From: Endotrypanum monterogeii
Lineage: Eukaryota > Euglenozoa > Kinetoplastea > Trypanosomatida > Trypanosomatidae
NCBI GenBank assembly: GCA_000333855.2
Contig: CM007317.1
Span: 415,599 to 479,598 of the forward strand
Direction of reading: 5' to 3'
DNA length: 64,000 nucleotides
Position 1 is the stretch's first letter; each line of letters opens with the position of its first letter. Position numbers and translations under genes: made by a program. Below are positions 23,518 to 32,876 of the stretch, in pieces. The notes below the pieces were generated by a model. That model had not been told where the DNA came from. It searched no databases and was given only the letters and a program-made list of their open reading frames with translations.

Positions 23518-24014
23518 GGGCAGGAGTTGGCGGCGTTGTTGTCCTTAGATGATCAAGTAGGCGCTACAGTAACGTCCCTCTCGATGATCAACTCTTCGTT
23601 GCCGGACTGTCCCACAAATGGAAAAGGGTATCGCCTTGGAGTCACTTTGTTGTGCAGCAAATTGGACACAGTGAACACTATATTCTTCTTCTTTAACAAA
23701 TTCAATCATCAAGGAGCACAAGCCGCGCAATCCCAGGCTGTGACACCCCACGAATGTCACCGTCGCACCTGTGTGCGACCTAGTGAGGGGCATTTCATCC
23801 CAAACCTCTGACCCGCCCGACTTGTGTGTACTTTCAGCAAGACAGATAGAAGGGGGTGGTCAGCGATACACCCTAACAATCTGAATGGGTGCAAGGTCCA
23901 GCGATGGGCAGATAAACAATGAGACACAGTGCCTTGCCCACCCACCCCCACCTCCTCCGTTCTCCAGCGACAATGAACAAAAAAAAAAACTTTCCCACTT
24001 CTATCACTCTTACC
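23518..24014 (+). other. intergenic region upstream of the 890-aa protein
   Basis: No gene seen. It contains a first pyrimidine-rich tract with AG at 23967-23968, an alternative acceptor that would expose an upstream in-frame ATG at 23973. Confidence 0.4.
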
Positions 24015-24044
24015 ACTTGTCTCTTTTTTTTGACACTCACAGGG

Positions 24045-26717
24045 ATGTCTGATAGCAGCCACGCAGCGCGCCATCCCCTCGTGCATGTGAGGGGAGGAGC
24101 GGCAATGCTTTTAGCAGCCCTGGTCGGTGCTCTTCCGCCGCCAGCCCAGGTACTTCTTCGCACAGCATTACGGATCATCCCTCTCTTGGCGATGGGGACG
24201 AAGCCTCAGTATACTGCCGCTTTGATATTTGCTAGGCGCTTGCTTCTTCCTCTTCTCACCGGCGCTTTTCCGACACTCTCTAGTGCCCAAAAGCCTGCCA
24301 AGCGAAAGCCATCCTCTGCCACGTTGTTTGAAACCCTCGTCCGGGCTGTCGTCGTGTACGCGCTCGCAGAGAAGTTGCTGGAAGCTAACCGGGGAGTCTC
24401 ATGCATGCTTACCACGGCCACTGCTTCGAGTTTGTGTAGCGAAGAAGAACTCCTTCATCGTCTCCTCGTTGCCGTGTTGGACGCTGAAGCACCGACACTG
24501 TTTTCAACGCAGCTCAGTGTCACACATGTTCTCCCCACTGCTAGGCAAACACGAAAGTGCTCAGCATTCTTCTGTGCAAGCACACGCATCGCACTGAAGG
24601 CGTACCTGGACCACCTGCATTCACGCCCATCAACCTCGCCCCTTACCATCTTTGTGCCTGGACTACTCACCGCCCCATGGACTACACACCTTCTTCCTCT
24701 CCTGCGCAACATCTATTGTCGCCAGGGTACCGCGGTCGTTGGGTACGACATCTGTGTCGACGCAAAACACTACGACGTCGATCTGCGTCACTTGCGCAGC
24801 CTCATCCTGCAAAAACACGGAGGCACAGTGGAGTCGCGTGCCCTATCGCCTGCGTCGAGCGCGACAGCACCAGCCGGCGTGCTGGTCATCGCTAGCATTC
24901 GCGGGCGCCGCATTCGCAATGTTACCGAAGCGTCTCTTTTCGCAAAGATGAACGGGCTGCACATTTTGGAGCTTCGCGTGCCGACGCTTCCGTTGGGCGC
25001 AATACAGGACTTGGAACCTCAACCCCGCCCGTCATGGATGAGGATGCGTCAAGTGCAGTGTGCTAACTCATCGGTGCGGTCAGATATTTGTCTCACCGCC
25101 TTTGACGACGCAGGTATGTACGGAGGGGTAGTTGTAGATCTTTGCACTAGCGATACCGCTCTATTGGCCTGTGTAAAGAATTGTTCTCACCAAGGGCAAG
25201 TAGCACGCTGCGGCAGTGGCGCCGCCAGGCAAACAAAAGTCAACGGTACCTCCTCCCCTGCAGTCGAAGTGACGCTGCGCTCATTGCCATCCTCGGTGCT
25301 TACTGCAGGGCTTGATGCGGCCTCCGATATGAATGAGCTTATCACTAAATTCTGGTGTCCATGGGCACGCCGACTTTGCACTGCCGCCTGGCGCGAGGCG
25401 AGCGTGCTGCACCAGGGATCGATTGCGGCACAGGAAGCTTTTGTGACGCTTCGCCGCTTCACCGGAAAGGCATTACGCTTTCCCTCAAACGCGCAGGCAC
25501 AGCTACGCCAGCTTGTTTCGCTCCGCAAAAGCACTCACCGACCGTCCGATGACGACGGCGCACCTGAAGGCGTATTACACAACATCTCTGCTGATGTACC
25601 AGTCGAACAGCGCACTACGTATATATCGTCCCCGATGCCACCCCTCAGAAATGTGATGGCTCACGCGGCGCCAGAAACTCTCTCTCTCACACCAGTGGAC
25701 CAGGACAGTGGCCAGTGGAGAAAAGTATACCGCACCTCGGCGAAGACCAAGTTCCCTGCTCAAGCAACGCCCGCAGCTTTGACGGCGCCAGAAGCGCTCA
25801 CCAACTGGGCAGTGGAGTCGCGAATTCGACTGCGATGGTCGTCGTTGCTTATGTCTCCGAACCTCGCCACTGAGGGTGTACCTCGAGTAGCGCACGATGC
25901 AAGCTCCAGAGACCGCACCTCTGTAGCCTATCTCTCCCTTTGGTCCTTCGTCGCGCAACTGCCGCCGTGGGTTGTGGCGATCTCAGCGGCAGACGACGGC
26001 GAGACGACGTGGGGTGACCACCGGAGCAGCAGCTGTGTCGAAGCCTCCGCAACAGCGCTTCTTGTGCGCTTGGCGCAGCCTGCCTCTCCTCAGGTCGTCG
26101 CCAAGCTCCTCCGAGACGAGGCTTTAGTCGACGCTGTCGCAGTGCGTACGCACACATGGGACTCCTTGTCGACCTCACCCGACGCAACTGCGCTTCAATT
26201 ACTCACATTCGAAGAAGCAGTTGTGTTTGCAGGATGTGCCCAAGCAGCTCAACTGAGCGAGGCATTGCTGTATCTTCCTCTGTCACCAAGCCTGCCCTTT
26301 GGAGTGCGAACGAAAATGTTGCGAGTCCTGTGGGAAAAACTACCACCTGCCAAAAATAGCGCTCACCCATCGAAGCAGTCGCCGAGGCTTCAGCACAGCA
26401 CGACCATCAGTACCTCATCATCACACATCCAGGCAACAATAAACTTCATTTACCGGATGCATCTTCGCCAAGCCCAACGGGAGTGCGCCGGTAACACTCT
26501 GTGCTCGGCAGCGGCAACTACCAACAATAGTCTCCACAGGACAGTCTCCCAAGATCGCAGACAGAACGCAGTGGTCTCAGATCAAGATGCAAAGATAGTG
26601 CAGCAGTATTTGTTTGGCGGCACGTCCTCCCCCTCAGGAGCGTCGTTGCTTGCCGCAGGAACGCTTCTCAAACCTGTGGCGAAAACCTGGGCTGGATTAT
26701 TGGCATCCAAACTTTGA
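24045..26717 (+). CDS. conserved-looking 890-aa protein, possible degenerate PLP-transferase fold
   Basis: Family not recognised. The frame is open upstream to 23919, but the 23973-24044 part is AT-rich and includes a poly-T tract. I therefore prefer the ATG at 24045, just after TTTTTTTTGACACTCACAG (AG 24041-24042). The N-terminal 100 residues have hydrophobic helices (MLLAALVGALPPPAQVLL, LRIIPLLAM), with more hydrophobic sequence near residue 60. In the middle, the order of FVPGLLTAPWTTHLL, VVGYDICVDAKHYDVDLRHL and AKMNGLHILEL recalls DegT-type aminotransferases, where a DVD segment precedes a stretch ending in a conserved ED. No PLP lysine motif is evident, so an enzyme call is not justified. 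Peroxisomal or mitochondrial membrane association is possible from the N-terminus. Confidence 0.75.
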   Translation: MSDSSHAARHPLVHVRGGAAMLLAALVGALPPPAQVLLRTALRIIPLLAMGTKPQYTAALIFARRLLLPLLTGAFPTLSSAQKPAKRKPSSATLFETLVRAVVVYALAEKLLEANRGVSCMLTTATASSLCSEEELLHRLLVAVLDAEAPTLFSTQLSVTHVLPTARQTRKCSAFFCASTRIALKAYLDHLHSRPSTSPLTIFVPGLLTAPWTTHLLPLLRNIYCRQGTAVVGYDICVDAKHYDVDLRHLRSLILQKHGGTVESRALSPASSATAPAGVLVIASIRGRRIRNVTEASLFAKMNGLHILELRVPTLPLGAIQDLEPQPRPSWMRMRQVQCANSSVRSDICLTAFDDAGMYGGVVVDLCTSDTALLACVKNCSHQGQVARCGSGAARQTKVNGTSSPAVEVTLRSLPSSVLTAGLDAASDMNELITKFWCPWARRLCTAAWREASVLHQGSIAAQEAFVTLRRFTGKALRFPSNAQAQLRQLVSLRKSTHRPSDDDGAPEGVLHNISADVPVEQRTTYISSPMPPLRNVMAHAAPETLSLTPVDQDSGQWRKVYRTSAKTKFPAQATPAALTAPEALTNWAVESRIRLRWSSLLMSPNLATEGVPRVAHDASSRDRTSVAYLSLWSFVAQLPPWVVAISAADDGETTWGDHRSSSCVEASATALLVRLAQPASPQVVAKLLRDEALVDAVAVRTHTWDSLSTSPDATALQLLTFEEAVVFAGCAQAAQLSEALLYLPLSPSLPFGVRTKMLRVLWEKLPPAKNSAHPSKQSPRLQHSTTISTSSSHIQATINFIYRMHLRQAQRECAGNTLCSAAATTNNSLHRTVSQDRRQNAVVSDQDAKIVQQYLFGGTSSPSGASLLAAGTLLKPVAKTWAGLLASKL

Positions 26718-26819
26718 CGACTGATCGCTGCCGGCTAAGTCCCCATGAGTGTGAGTTTTTTTTTTGATTTCCATCCCTGTCCTTGATCAACGACCTTGTC
26801 CGATGAACGATTCTTCGCG

Positions 26820-26900
26820 GTCACCATACCCAAGTGGTTACGGGGGTTGACTCGAAATCAACTGCGATCTCGCGCGCAGGTTCGAATCCTGCTGGTGACG
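26820..26900 (+). tRNA. tRNA-Ser (anticodon CGA)
   Basis: Full cloverleaf: acceptor stem GTCACCA (26820-26826) with TGGTGAC (26893-26899) and discriminator G 26900. Anticodon stem GTTGA/TCAAC (26846-26850 and 26858-26862) encloses loop CTCGAAA with anticodon CGA at 26853-26855. The extra arm GCG-ATCT-CGC is the long variable arm expected for serine. T-arm GCAGG-TTCGAAT-CCTGC runs 26876-26892. No intron. A T5 run (26903-26907) immediately downstream is a Pol III terminator. The tRNA lies on the same strand inside the Pol II cluster, between two protein genes. Confidence 0.96.
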
Positions 26901-26902
26901 AC

Positions 26903-26907
26903 TTTTT
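26903..26907 (+). terminator. Pol III T5 terminator of tRNA-Ser
   Basis: Five consecutive T begin three bases after the tRNA 3' end; the standard RNA polymerase III stop. Confidence 0.75.
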
Positions 26908-27630
26908 CTCGGGTTGAGGGGGAGGAGAGCGTGTGTGTGCCACTGCGCTCGCGACCCATAATGCGAAATAAGATTCATATGACTTCTGCCCGCCCCGACG
27001 TATCCGGCAAAACACCATCGCATAGACGAGAAGACCCACAGTGTTTGTTTGTGCGGGTGACCCGGACACTAGCGCACACGCACTCGAATGGAACATGAAG
27101 CACACAACACTTTCTTCAAGTCCTTTGAGTCATTGATTCCCCCTGCGTCTACAAATCACCACTCCCACCTCCCGTCAACCATGTCTGAAATGTCTTGTAT
27201 CACAGCCCCCATCAAGCCGACACCGCCTCCTTTACCATACCTCTCCTTGCTGGGTTGGGCTGCCCCGCGCCTTGACATCTCACAGAGGCAATATTTATAT
27301 TTTTCTACTCATCAGTGTTCTCTCTGCTGAACGAACCTTCCGCTGTTTTTTTTTTCGTTTGTTTTCACATTTGTAAACTCGAATTAGTGCGTGCTTTTAG
27401 CCGCCCTTTTCCACTGTATAAAGAATTGCTTTGGAGAACGCTACGCCGTACCCCTCCCGATATCTATATACACTAACAAATATATAGATATAAATATCTA
27501 TAGATATATATAAGCAGATCAACTTTTTTTTTTTTTTGAACCTTGGGGAGATTCTCGATTCATTTCTCTCCTGTGCTTCTTCGACCCCACTTCTTTCTTA
27601 TCCCCCTTTGATAAATACCAGCGCGGAACA
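26908..27630 (+). promoter_or_regulatory. 5' flank of the BCS1-like gene with AU hairpins and splice tract
   Basis: No gene. Holds a perfect AU hairpin: TATCTATATA (27461-27470), loop CACTAACAAA, TATATAGATA (27481-27490). An immediate second palindrome ATATCTATAGATAT follows at about 27494-27507. A T14 run (27524-27537) and C/T-rich sequence lead to AG at 27620-27621, nine nt before the ATG. Confidence 0.55.
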
Positions 27631-29619
27631 ATGGACTCGTACGTAGATCTCCTGAATCTTAACTTTATGTATTCCCTGCGCACAGGGAACCTGTTGACAG
27701 ACATGATGATCGCGGCACTTTTGCCACTCGTTTCGGGTGCGATTGCCTACCTTACCCGTACTTGGTGGCCGCAGCTGGTGAGTCGCATTCTTTTCTACTT
27801 CTCCACGGTTTACAGCACCAGTGCCACCTTCAAGACATCTGAGCAGGGCACGGGGCTCTACTACGGCAACACATTACGTGTGGCACTATCACTGTATGTA
27901 ACAAATGTGCTGAAGCCTCGCTTTGACGTAGCAGAGCTCAAGTATCTCTCCATCCCTGGGAAGTCGCTCCAAGAGGCAACGAGTTATACCGAAGCTATGC
28001 GAGACTACTGCTTTGTGGACGCCGGGCCGGCCAAGGAGCTCCCCATGCGTCTCACAAAGGACCTTGAGCTGCAGCAGAACGATCCAGGCGAGAACAAAAT
28101 GGCCGAAGGGAACAAATCGAAGCATTCTCGAAGCGGGACTGATAAATCAAAGCGATCTCAGGAATCGCTTTTCACTATCACGCAGAAGGCTCGTAGCTTT
28201 CCTTCCCTTTTTAGGGAGATCTTCACGCTTCGAAGAAACGGAAAAAACTCTAACGTGAGCGAGGCTGTCGCGCAGCTCGAACACGATGCCGGCGTCAATG
28301 GCGACCTTATTCAATCCCTCCTTGATCGCTCAGTAGAGCACTACCGCCTCCAGTACAAGGAGGCCGCGAAGAAGACAGAGCGGTATCTCTACCAGCCCCT
28401 GCTTATGCCGCTGAAGCCCACCCTCGGCGCAGTGGACGAGAAGGACTCCAACAGGGGCGCCATGAAGTGCAACTTTTACCCGCTGCGCTCCGAAAAGACC
28501 TTTCAATCTCTTTTTTTCCCTGACAAACAACGGCTGATTAAACTCATCGATGACTTTGAACAGAAAACCGGGAAGTACGCCATCCCTGGGTACCCCCAGA
28601 AGCTGGTGCTGCTGCTCTATGGGCCCCCTGGCACCGGCAAGACAAGTCTGGCCAAAGCGGTGGCTACCTACACCAAGCGTCATTTGTTTGCCGTCTCGCT
28701 TTCACGCATCCGAAACAACGAAGAGTTGCTCAAATACATGTTCAGCGATCGCGTCAAGGTGAAGAAGGATAAGGCTAGTACACTCCTGGAATATGGGCAG
28801 AGAAAAGAAGACACAGTTGAGGTGTTGGATCCTGCAAAGCTTGTGTACATCCTCGAGGATGTCGATGCCACGACCGCGGTCGTCCTCAAGGATGAGTCGA
28901 AAGAAAACCAGTCTGCAGAAGGCGCACAAAAACAGCGAAACACATGCAAAGCCGAGGTCACTTCGACTCAGCCGGCTCCCACTAACGGCAGCGACGACGA
29001 TGCGAAAGAAGACCAAGCGAGTGGCAATACTCCAAAAGAGAGGAGTGGAACGACTGAAGACAAAAGTACTGACGACAACGACGACACCAGTCATGAGACT
29101 TCGATGAGCCCGTTCACAGCGCCCGAGAAGAACTCGACGGAACGGGCGCTAGTGAAGGTGAAGGAAAAGAGCGAAGTGAACCGTCGCTCCCTCACTATTG
29201 AAGGGCTCACAAACGCCCTAAGCGGTGTGCTGGACTTCCCGCAGCGCATTGTTATCATGACAACAAACCACATTGAAAAGCTCCACCCATCGCTCCTTCG
29301 GCCTGGAGTGGTGACGATGAAGCTACACATGCACAATTTTGATGCGGAGTGTGCAGTGGAAATGGTGAAGCACTACTTCTCTCACACAACTCTTCTCCCG
29401 TCGCAGCTAGAGGCGCTTCGCTCAGTGGTGGAGGCAGCGTCGTTGAATACATCGAAAGTAGATACCACCACCCTCACCACTGAGGAAGGAGTGGACATCA
29501 GCGCTCAGGAGACGAAGGGCTTCAGTCCTGCAGAGCTGGAGCAGCGCTGTGCAGAGTGTGACACAATCGATGAGCTTCTGGTAACGCTCCGTCAGGGTAG
29601 CCGTGTAAACATTTTCTGA
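27631..29619 (+). CDS. BCS1-like mitochondrial AAA ATPase
   Basis: A 662-aa AAA+ protein resembling the mitochondrial inner-membrane chaperone BCS1, which inserts the Rieske Fe-S protein into respiratory complex III. A membrane helix lies near the N-terminus (MMIAALLPLVSGAIAYL, residues about 25-42) as in BCS1. Walker A GPPGTGKT starts at residue 331. Walker B VYILEDVDA is at about residues 405-413. Sensor-1 MTTNH and the arginine-finger region LLRPG follow at about 545-560. Between Walker B and sensor-1 lies a low-complexity polar insertion of about 90 residues rich in Ser, Thr, Asp and Lys; this makes it longer than typical BCS1 (about 420-460 aa). A KNSNVSEA-containing linker precedes the AAA core. 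It could be a paralogue rather than the complex III chaperone itself. Confidence 0.85.
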   Translation: MDSYVDLLNLNFMYSLRTGNLLTDMMIAALLPLVSGAIAYLTRTWWPQLVSRILFYFSTVYSTSATFKTSEQGTGLYYGNTLRVALSLYVTNVLKPRFDVAELKYLSIPGKSLQEATSYTEAMRDYCFVDAGPAKELPMRLTKDLELQQNDPGENKMAEGNKSKHSRSGTDKSKRSQESLFTITQKARSFPSLFREIFTLRRNGKNSNVSEAVAQLEHDAGVNGDLIQSLLDRSVEHYRLQYKEAAKKTERYLYQPLLMPLKPTLGAVDEKDSNRGAMKCNFYPLRSEKTFQSLFFPDKQRLIKLIDDFEQKTGKYAIPGYPQKLVLLLYGPPGTGKTSLAKAVATYTKRHLFAVSLSRIRNNEELLKYMFSDRVKVKKDKASTLLEYGQRKEDTVEVLDPAKLVYILEDVDATTAVVLKDESKENQSAEGAQKQRNTCKAEVTSTQPAPTNGSDDDAKEDQASGNTPKERSGTTEDKSTDDNDDTSHETSMSPFTAPEKNSTERALVKVKEKSEVNRRSLTIEGLTNALSGVLDFPQRIVIMTTNHIEKLHPSLLRPGVVTMKLHMHNFDAECAVEMVKHYFSHTTLLPSQLEALRSVVEAASLNTSKVDTTTLTTEEGVDISAQETKGFSPAELEQRCAECDTIDELLVTLRQGSRVNIF

Positions 29620-30546
29620 TATACAAACGAAAAAGAAAAGTGACAAGGTAACGCGAGGGCGGAGCCTCGTGGTGATCATGCATTGTTCTGTCGTCCAGTT
29701 TTCTATTGATGTTAATTTTTTTTTTTATCGGGAGAGCCGGCGCTAGGGTCTGTACATTTGCTGATCAAAAGAGAAGTGAGCTGCTATAGCCTTTTCTCTC
29801 CACACCTTTCCCACTATCGCTAGCGACTCCTCTGTCGCTGATGCAAGAAAAAAAAAAGTGACGAATTGCAGACACACGACAAAGGAGAAGAAAAACACCT
29901 ACACACAAAACAAAAATAAGAGATGTTGCGCCTGTCATCAAACGTTTTCCTTGGCTTGATGAGCCATGGGCGTCCCCCAGTGTTCCCGGAGTGTCCGTGA
30001 GTGAAGCTCCAATGATGTGTGAGATAACTAGGCGAGCACTTGATCACGTGTTTGTCTCGGCGTTGAGGGGTATCCGACAATGAACACCGTCATCCTTCGC
30101 CCCACCACCACCAAAGCTGACTCCATTTTTTTTTTTTCAGCCTGGCAGTGCAAGGGGGCCTCCGCTCTCTCGCCTTTTATCCCCTCCCGCACACCTGGTT
30201 GTGGATCGGTCGTCTAGAAATGAGATTCTGTAGCTGTCATCTTTACTTTCCTTTCTCTGTGTCTCAAAGAGTTCGTGTCTGCACACATATAGACACACAC
30301 CGGTGCAGACACTACCTTTCTGTTGCTCTGGCTCGCCCTGGTGACAGCGGCTGTCGCACTCCCTTAAGAGTCCTCCTCCCCCCCCCCCTCGACCCTCAGG
30401 CGTTCTGTAGAACCGATCACCCCACGCGTCGCAGAGCTACAAGGCTCGCCAGGGAAGGTGGAAGTGCAAAGCGACCATTGGTGGTGCGCACCCGCGCATC
30501 CTTGAACCATCTCTTCTCTCCTCACACACGCACAAATCTAGTCATA
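29620..30546 (+). other. intergenic region
   Basis: No gene. Contains poly-T/poly-A runs (29710-29726, 30127-30139) and a C-tract at 30376-30390, probably part of the splice signal for the next gene. The open frame extending upstream from 30547 to 30148 crosses these tracts and is not considered coding. Confidence 0.5.
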
Positions 30547-31635
30547 ATGACCGACCCAACACGCAGGGATCCCACCGAGTTCCTGCGGGTGCTCCGTCGC
30601 ATGTCGAACACGACTTCGTGGCAGAAGGCAATGATCTTCGCGTCCAAAGGTCGTATGGTCGGCTATCGTCTCACCCTTGAGCACTACAACACAGTCCTCT
30701 ACTCCCAGTCGATGTGGGGGCGTGCGCTTGAGATGGTCAAAGTGATTCGCGCCATGCAGCAAGATGGCGTCCAGCCTAACGGTGCCACGTACTATTATAT
30801 TGTGAACGGAATGGCAAACGCAGAGCACGGCTACAACTACGACTTCAACATCAACCACAGACTCGGAAAGTTGCAGCATTGGCGCGTGGCGCTTAACGCG
30901 CTGCAAGCATGCGAAGCAAATGGGTTTGACTCGACTGACACAATGCACAACTCTGTTATAGTTACTATGACCATCCCCGGCATGAACCACTGGAGGGAAG
31001 CCTTGCGAGTGTTGCAAAAGATTGTCGATGAAGATCGACAGCTGCATCCAAATATGGTTCGCTTTCTTCATGATTGCCTCATACGCAACTATCGGCCGCG
31101 CGAAGCAAGCGATTTGTTGCGACTGGCAGCTGAGCGCGGCGTGAAAGGATACGAGAGTGCGTGGGAGGCAGACGTCTACAAAGGCAAGCCAACAGACGCC
31201 CAGCTCGAAGCCGCACGTGCCCGCGCTGCTCTCTCAAAAGAAGCGGAATGTGGAGCTGAGAGTATCAGTGCGCCTTCCACCTCAACATCGCATGACAAGG
31301 AACCTGCGAGCCACTGCGCAAAGACCTCAGCAGCTGCTACTCTTATGGCCCTGCAGCTGCGTGGCGACCAAGAGCTACCATCACCCCCACTGCGCACAGC
31401 CCTACAAGAAGAGACGGAGCGAAACATCAGCGCTGAACAGCAAGCGCCGCGTCCATTTACGGCGGGGCTTCACTATACCGAAATGCAATCTGTCTTTCGC
31501 CCACGTGTGCATCGCCAGCTTTGGTATCAATGGCATCAAATCGCAAACCGCTATCGGCCCACAGCATCTCTTAAGCGTCGTCAGCTGGCTCCTCGTGATT
31601 CACCCACTGGTATCCCCGCATGGAACCGCCTGTAA
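30547..31635 (+). CDS. pentatricopeptide-repeat-like protein
   Basis: A 362-aa protein with PPR character. HYNTVLYSQSMWGRALEMVKVIRAMQQDGVQPNGATYYYIVNG is a near-canonical PPR helix pair (residues about 40-85). Further units follow at LGKLQHWRVALNALQACEANG and GMNHWREALRVLQKIVDEDRQLHPNMVRF. In trypanosomatids PPR proteins act almost exclusively in mitochondrial RNA processing, polyadenylation or the mitoribosome, so that is the likely site. No strong presequence is visible at the chosen ATG. I chose 30547 because upstream codons run through C-tracts. The C-terminal 130 residues are Ala/Ser/Thr-rich, ending in a basic segment with WYQWHQIANRYRP. Specific RNA target unknown. Confidence 0.8.
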   Translation: MTDPTRRDPTEFLRVLRRMSNTTSWQKAMIFASKGRMVGYRLTLEHYNTVLYSQSMWGRALEMVKVIRAMQQDGVQPNGATYYYIVNGMANAEHGYNYDFNINHRLGKLQHWRVALNALQACEANGFDSTDTMHNSVIVTMTIPGMNHWREALRVLQKIVDEDRQLHPNMVRFLHDCLIRNYRPREASDLLRLAAERGVKGYESAWEADVYKGKPTDAQLEAARARAALSKEAECGAESISAPSTSTSHDKEPASHCAKTSAAATLMALQLRGDQELPSPPLRTALQEETERNISAEQQAPRPFTAGLHYTEMQSVFRPRVHRQLWYQWHQIANRYRPTASLKRRQLAPRDSPTGIPAWNRL

Positions 31636-32687
31636 CCTGTAAGACGGGAATACGACGAGAAAATAAGAGGATTTTGTTTTTTTTTCAAAGGCGCGTCTTC
31701 TTCAGTAACGCTGCCACACAACCGTCATCGTCGGAGGAAGAATCGGAGGAAACTCCCGGCGGGGATAGGCTTTCTCTAGGTCACACGCAGCATTCAGCAG
31801 TACCGCTCCCTTTTCTGTGTGTGTACGTGTTCGCAGACTTCTGCCCGTCGGGACTAAGCCATCCAACGGTGATGTGCATCTTCACAGTATCTCAAACCCT
31901 ATAGAGCTCTAGCGCTCACCCTCCAGCTGAGGAAGAAATGGGAACAAATAATTCTATACAGAATGAAGCGAAGGAGGGAGGGTTTGCTTACAGGATGAGT
32001 CAGTACACCTCTCAACAGAAGCACAGTGAACACAACCTTCTACCAGTGTCATGCGTTATGTGCACCGCTCTGCACATCTGCCTCTTTGTCCATCAAATAA
32101 CAGCATAGACAAGGCCCCAGACACATTGCCTTCCCGCATACAATATACGTGCCTGTCTTGTATGTGTGTCTCTGTAGACTCTTCTCTCTCTTTCCCTTTC
32201 TCTCCCACATAAACATCATCTCTTCGGGTACGTGGGCCACTCTACGACTTTACAGATCAAGACGGTCGCACATGTCTCTCATACGATGTTGATCACTTTG
32301 TCATTGGAGGGGAAAAAAGGGAATATCGATGCAGCGCCGGAATCTGAGGAACAAACTAATGCCACCCTCACTCACACAAACAAAGCTCAAATTTAAGTGT
32401 ACATATCTTCACCACGGTAACAGCGACAAACCAACAAGAGTCTGGCGAATTGTGTGATAATCCACACTCAAAAAATGCTTTTCTTGGCTGGCTGTGTTGC
32501 ATCTCACTCCCCCCAATCGGGGCTCCCTCACCACCACCATGACTCTTCCGTCTTCTCCCCGCCCCCCCCCCTCACACACACACACACACACCTCACACGT
32601 TTCGACGCCTTTTCTTCCCAGCGCTCCGCCACACACACACACATACACGTGCACCCCGCCTCGGTTTCACCCCTATAGACCTTTTCA

Positions 32688-32722
<35 letters not shown>

Positions 32723-32840
32723 CTCTGCGGAACAGGAGGTAGCGGCTGGCGCGCTTCCTGCATTGGGGTCGCCTCTAGTAGCGGCCGCACGCCTACGCAC
32801 ATTTCTCCTATCTACACCCAACCCATCCCCCTCTGTCCCG
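31636..32840 (+). other. intergenic region with TA microsatellite
   Basis: No gene. Contains CA runs near 32571-32590 and 32631-32645, poly-C at 32560-32572 and a TA tract at about 32692-32722. Nothing RNA-like recognised. Confidence 0.5.
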
Positions 32841-32850
32841 CCAAAAGCAG
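32841..32850 (+). promoter_or_regulatory. probable splice acceptor of the F-box gene
   Basis: CCAAAAGCAG ends in AG at 32849-32850 after pyrimidine-rich sequence (32813-32841), 26 nt before the first ATG. This favours the ATG at 32877 over upstream non-ATG codons. Confidence 0.35.
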
Positions 32851-32876
32851 GACTGTGTGCGCATAAATACGGGCGA

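Noticed and set aside
23919..24044. 5' extension of the 890-aa protein
   Set aside because: AT-rich codons, a poly-T tract and an AG acceptor immediately before 24045 suggest it is untranslated, though a start at 23973 cannot be excluded.
30148..30546. 5' extension of the PPR gene
   Set aside because: The extension crosses a poly-C tract and probable splice signal; PPR sequence begins after the ATG at 30547.
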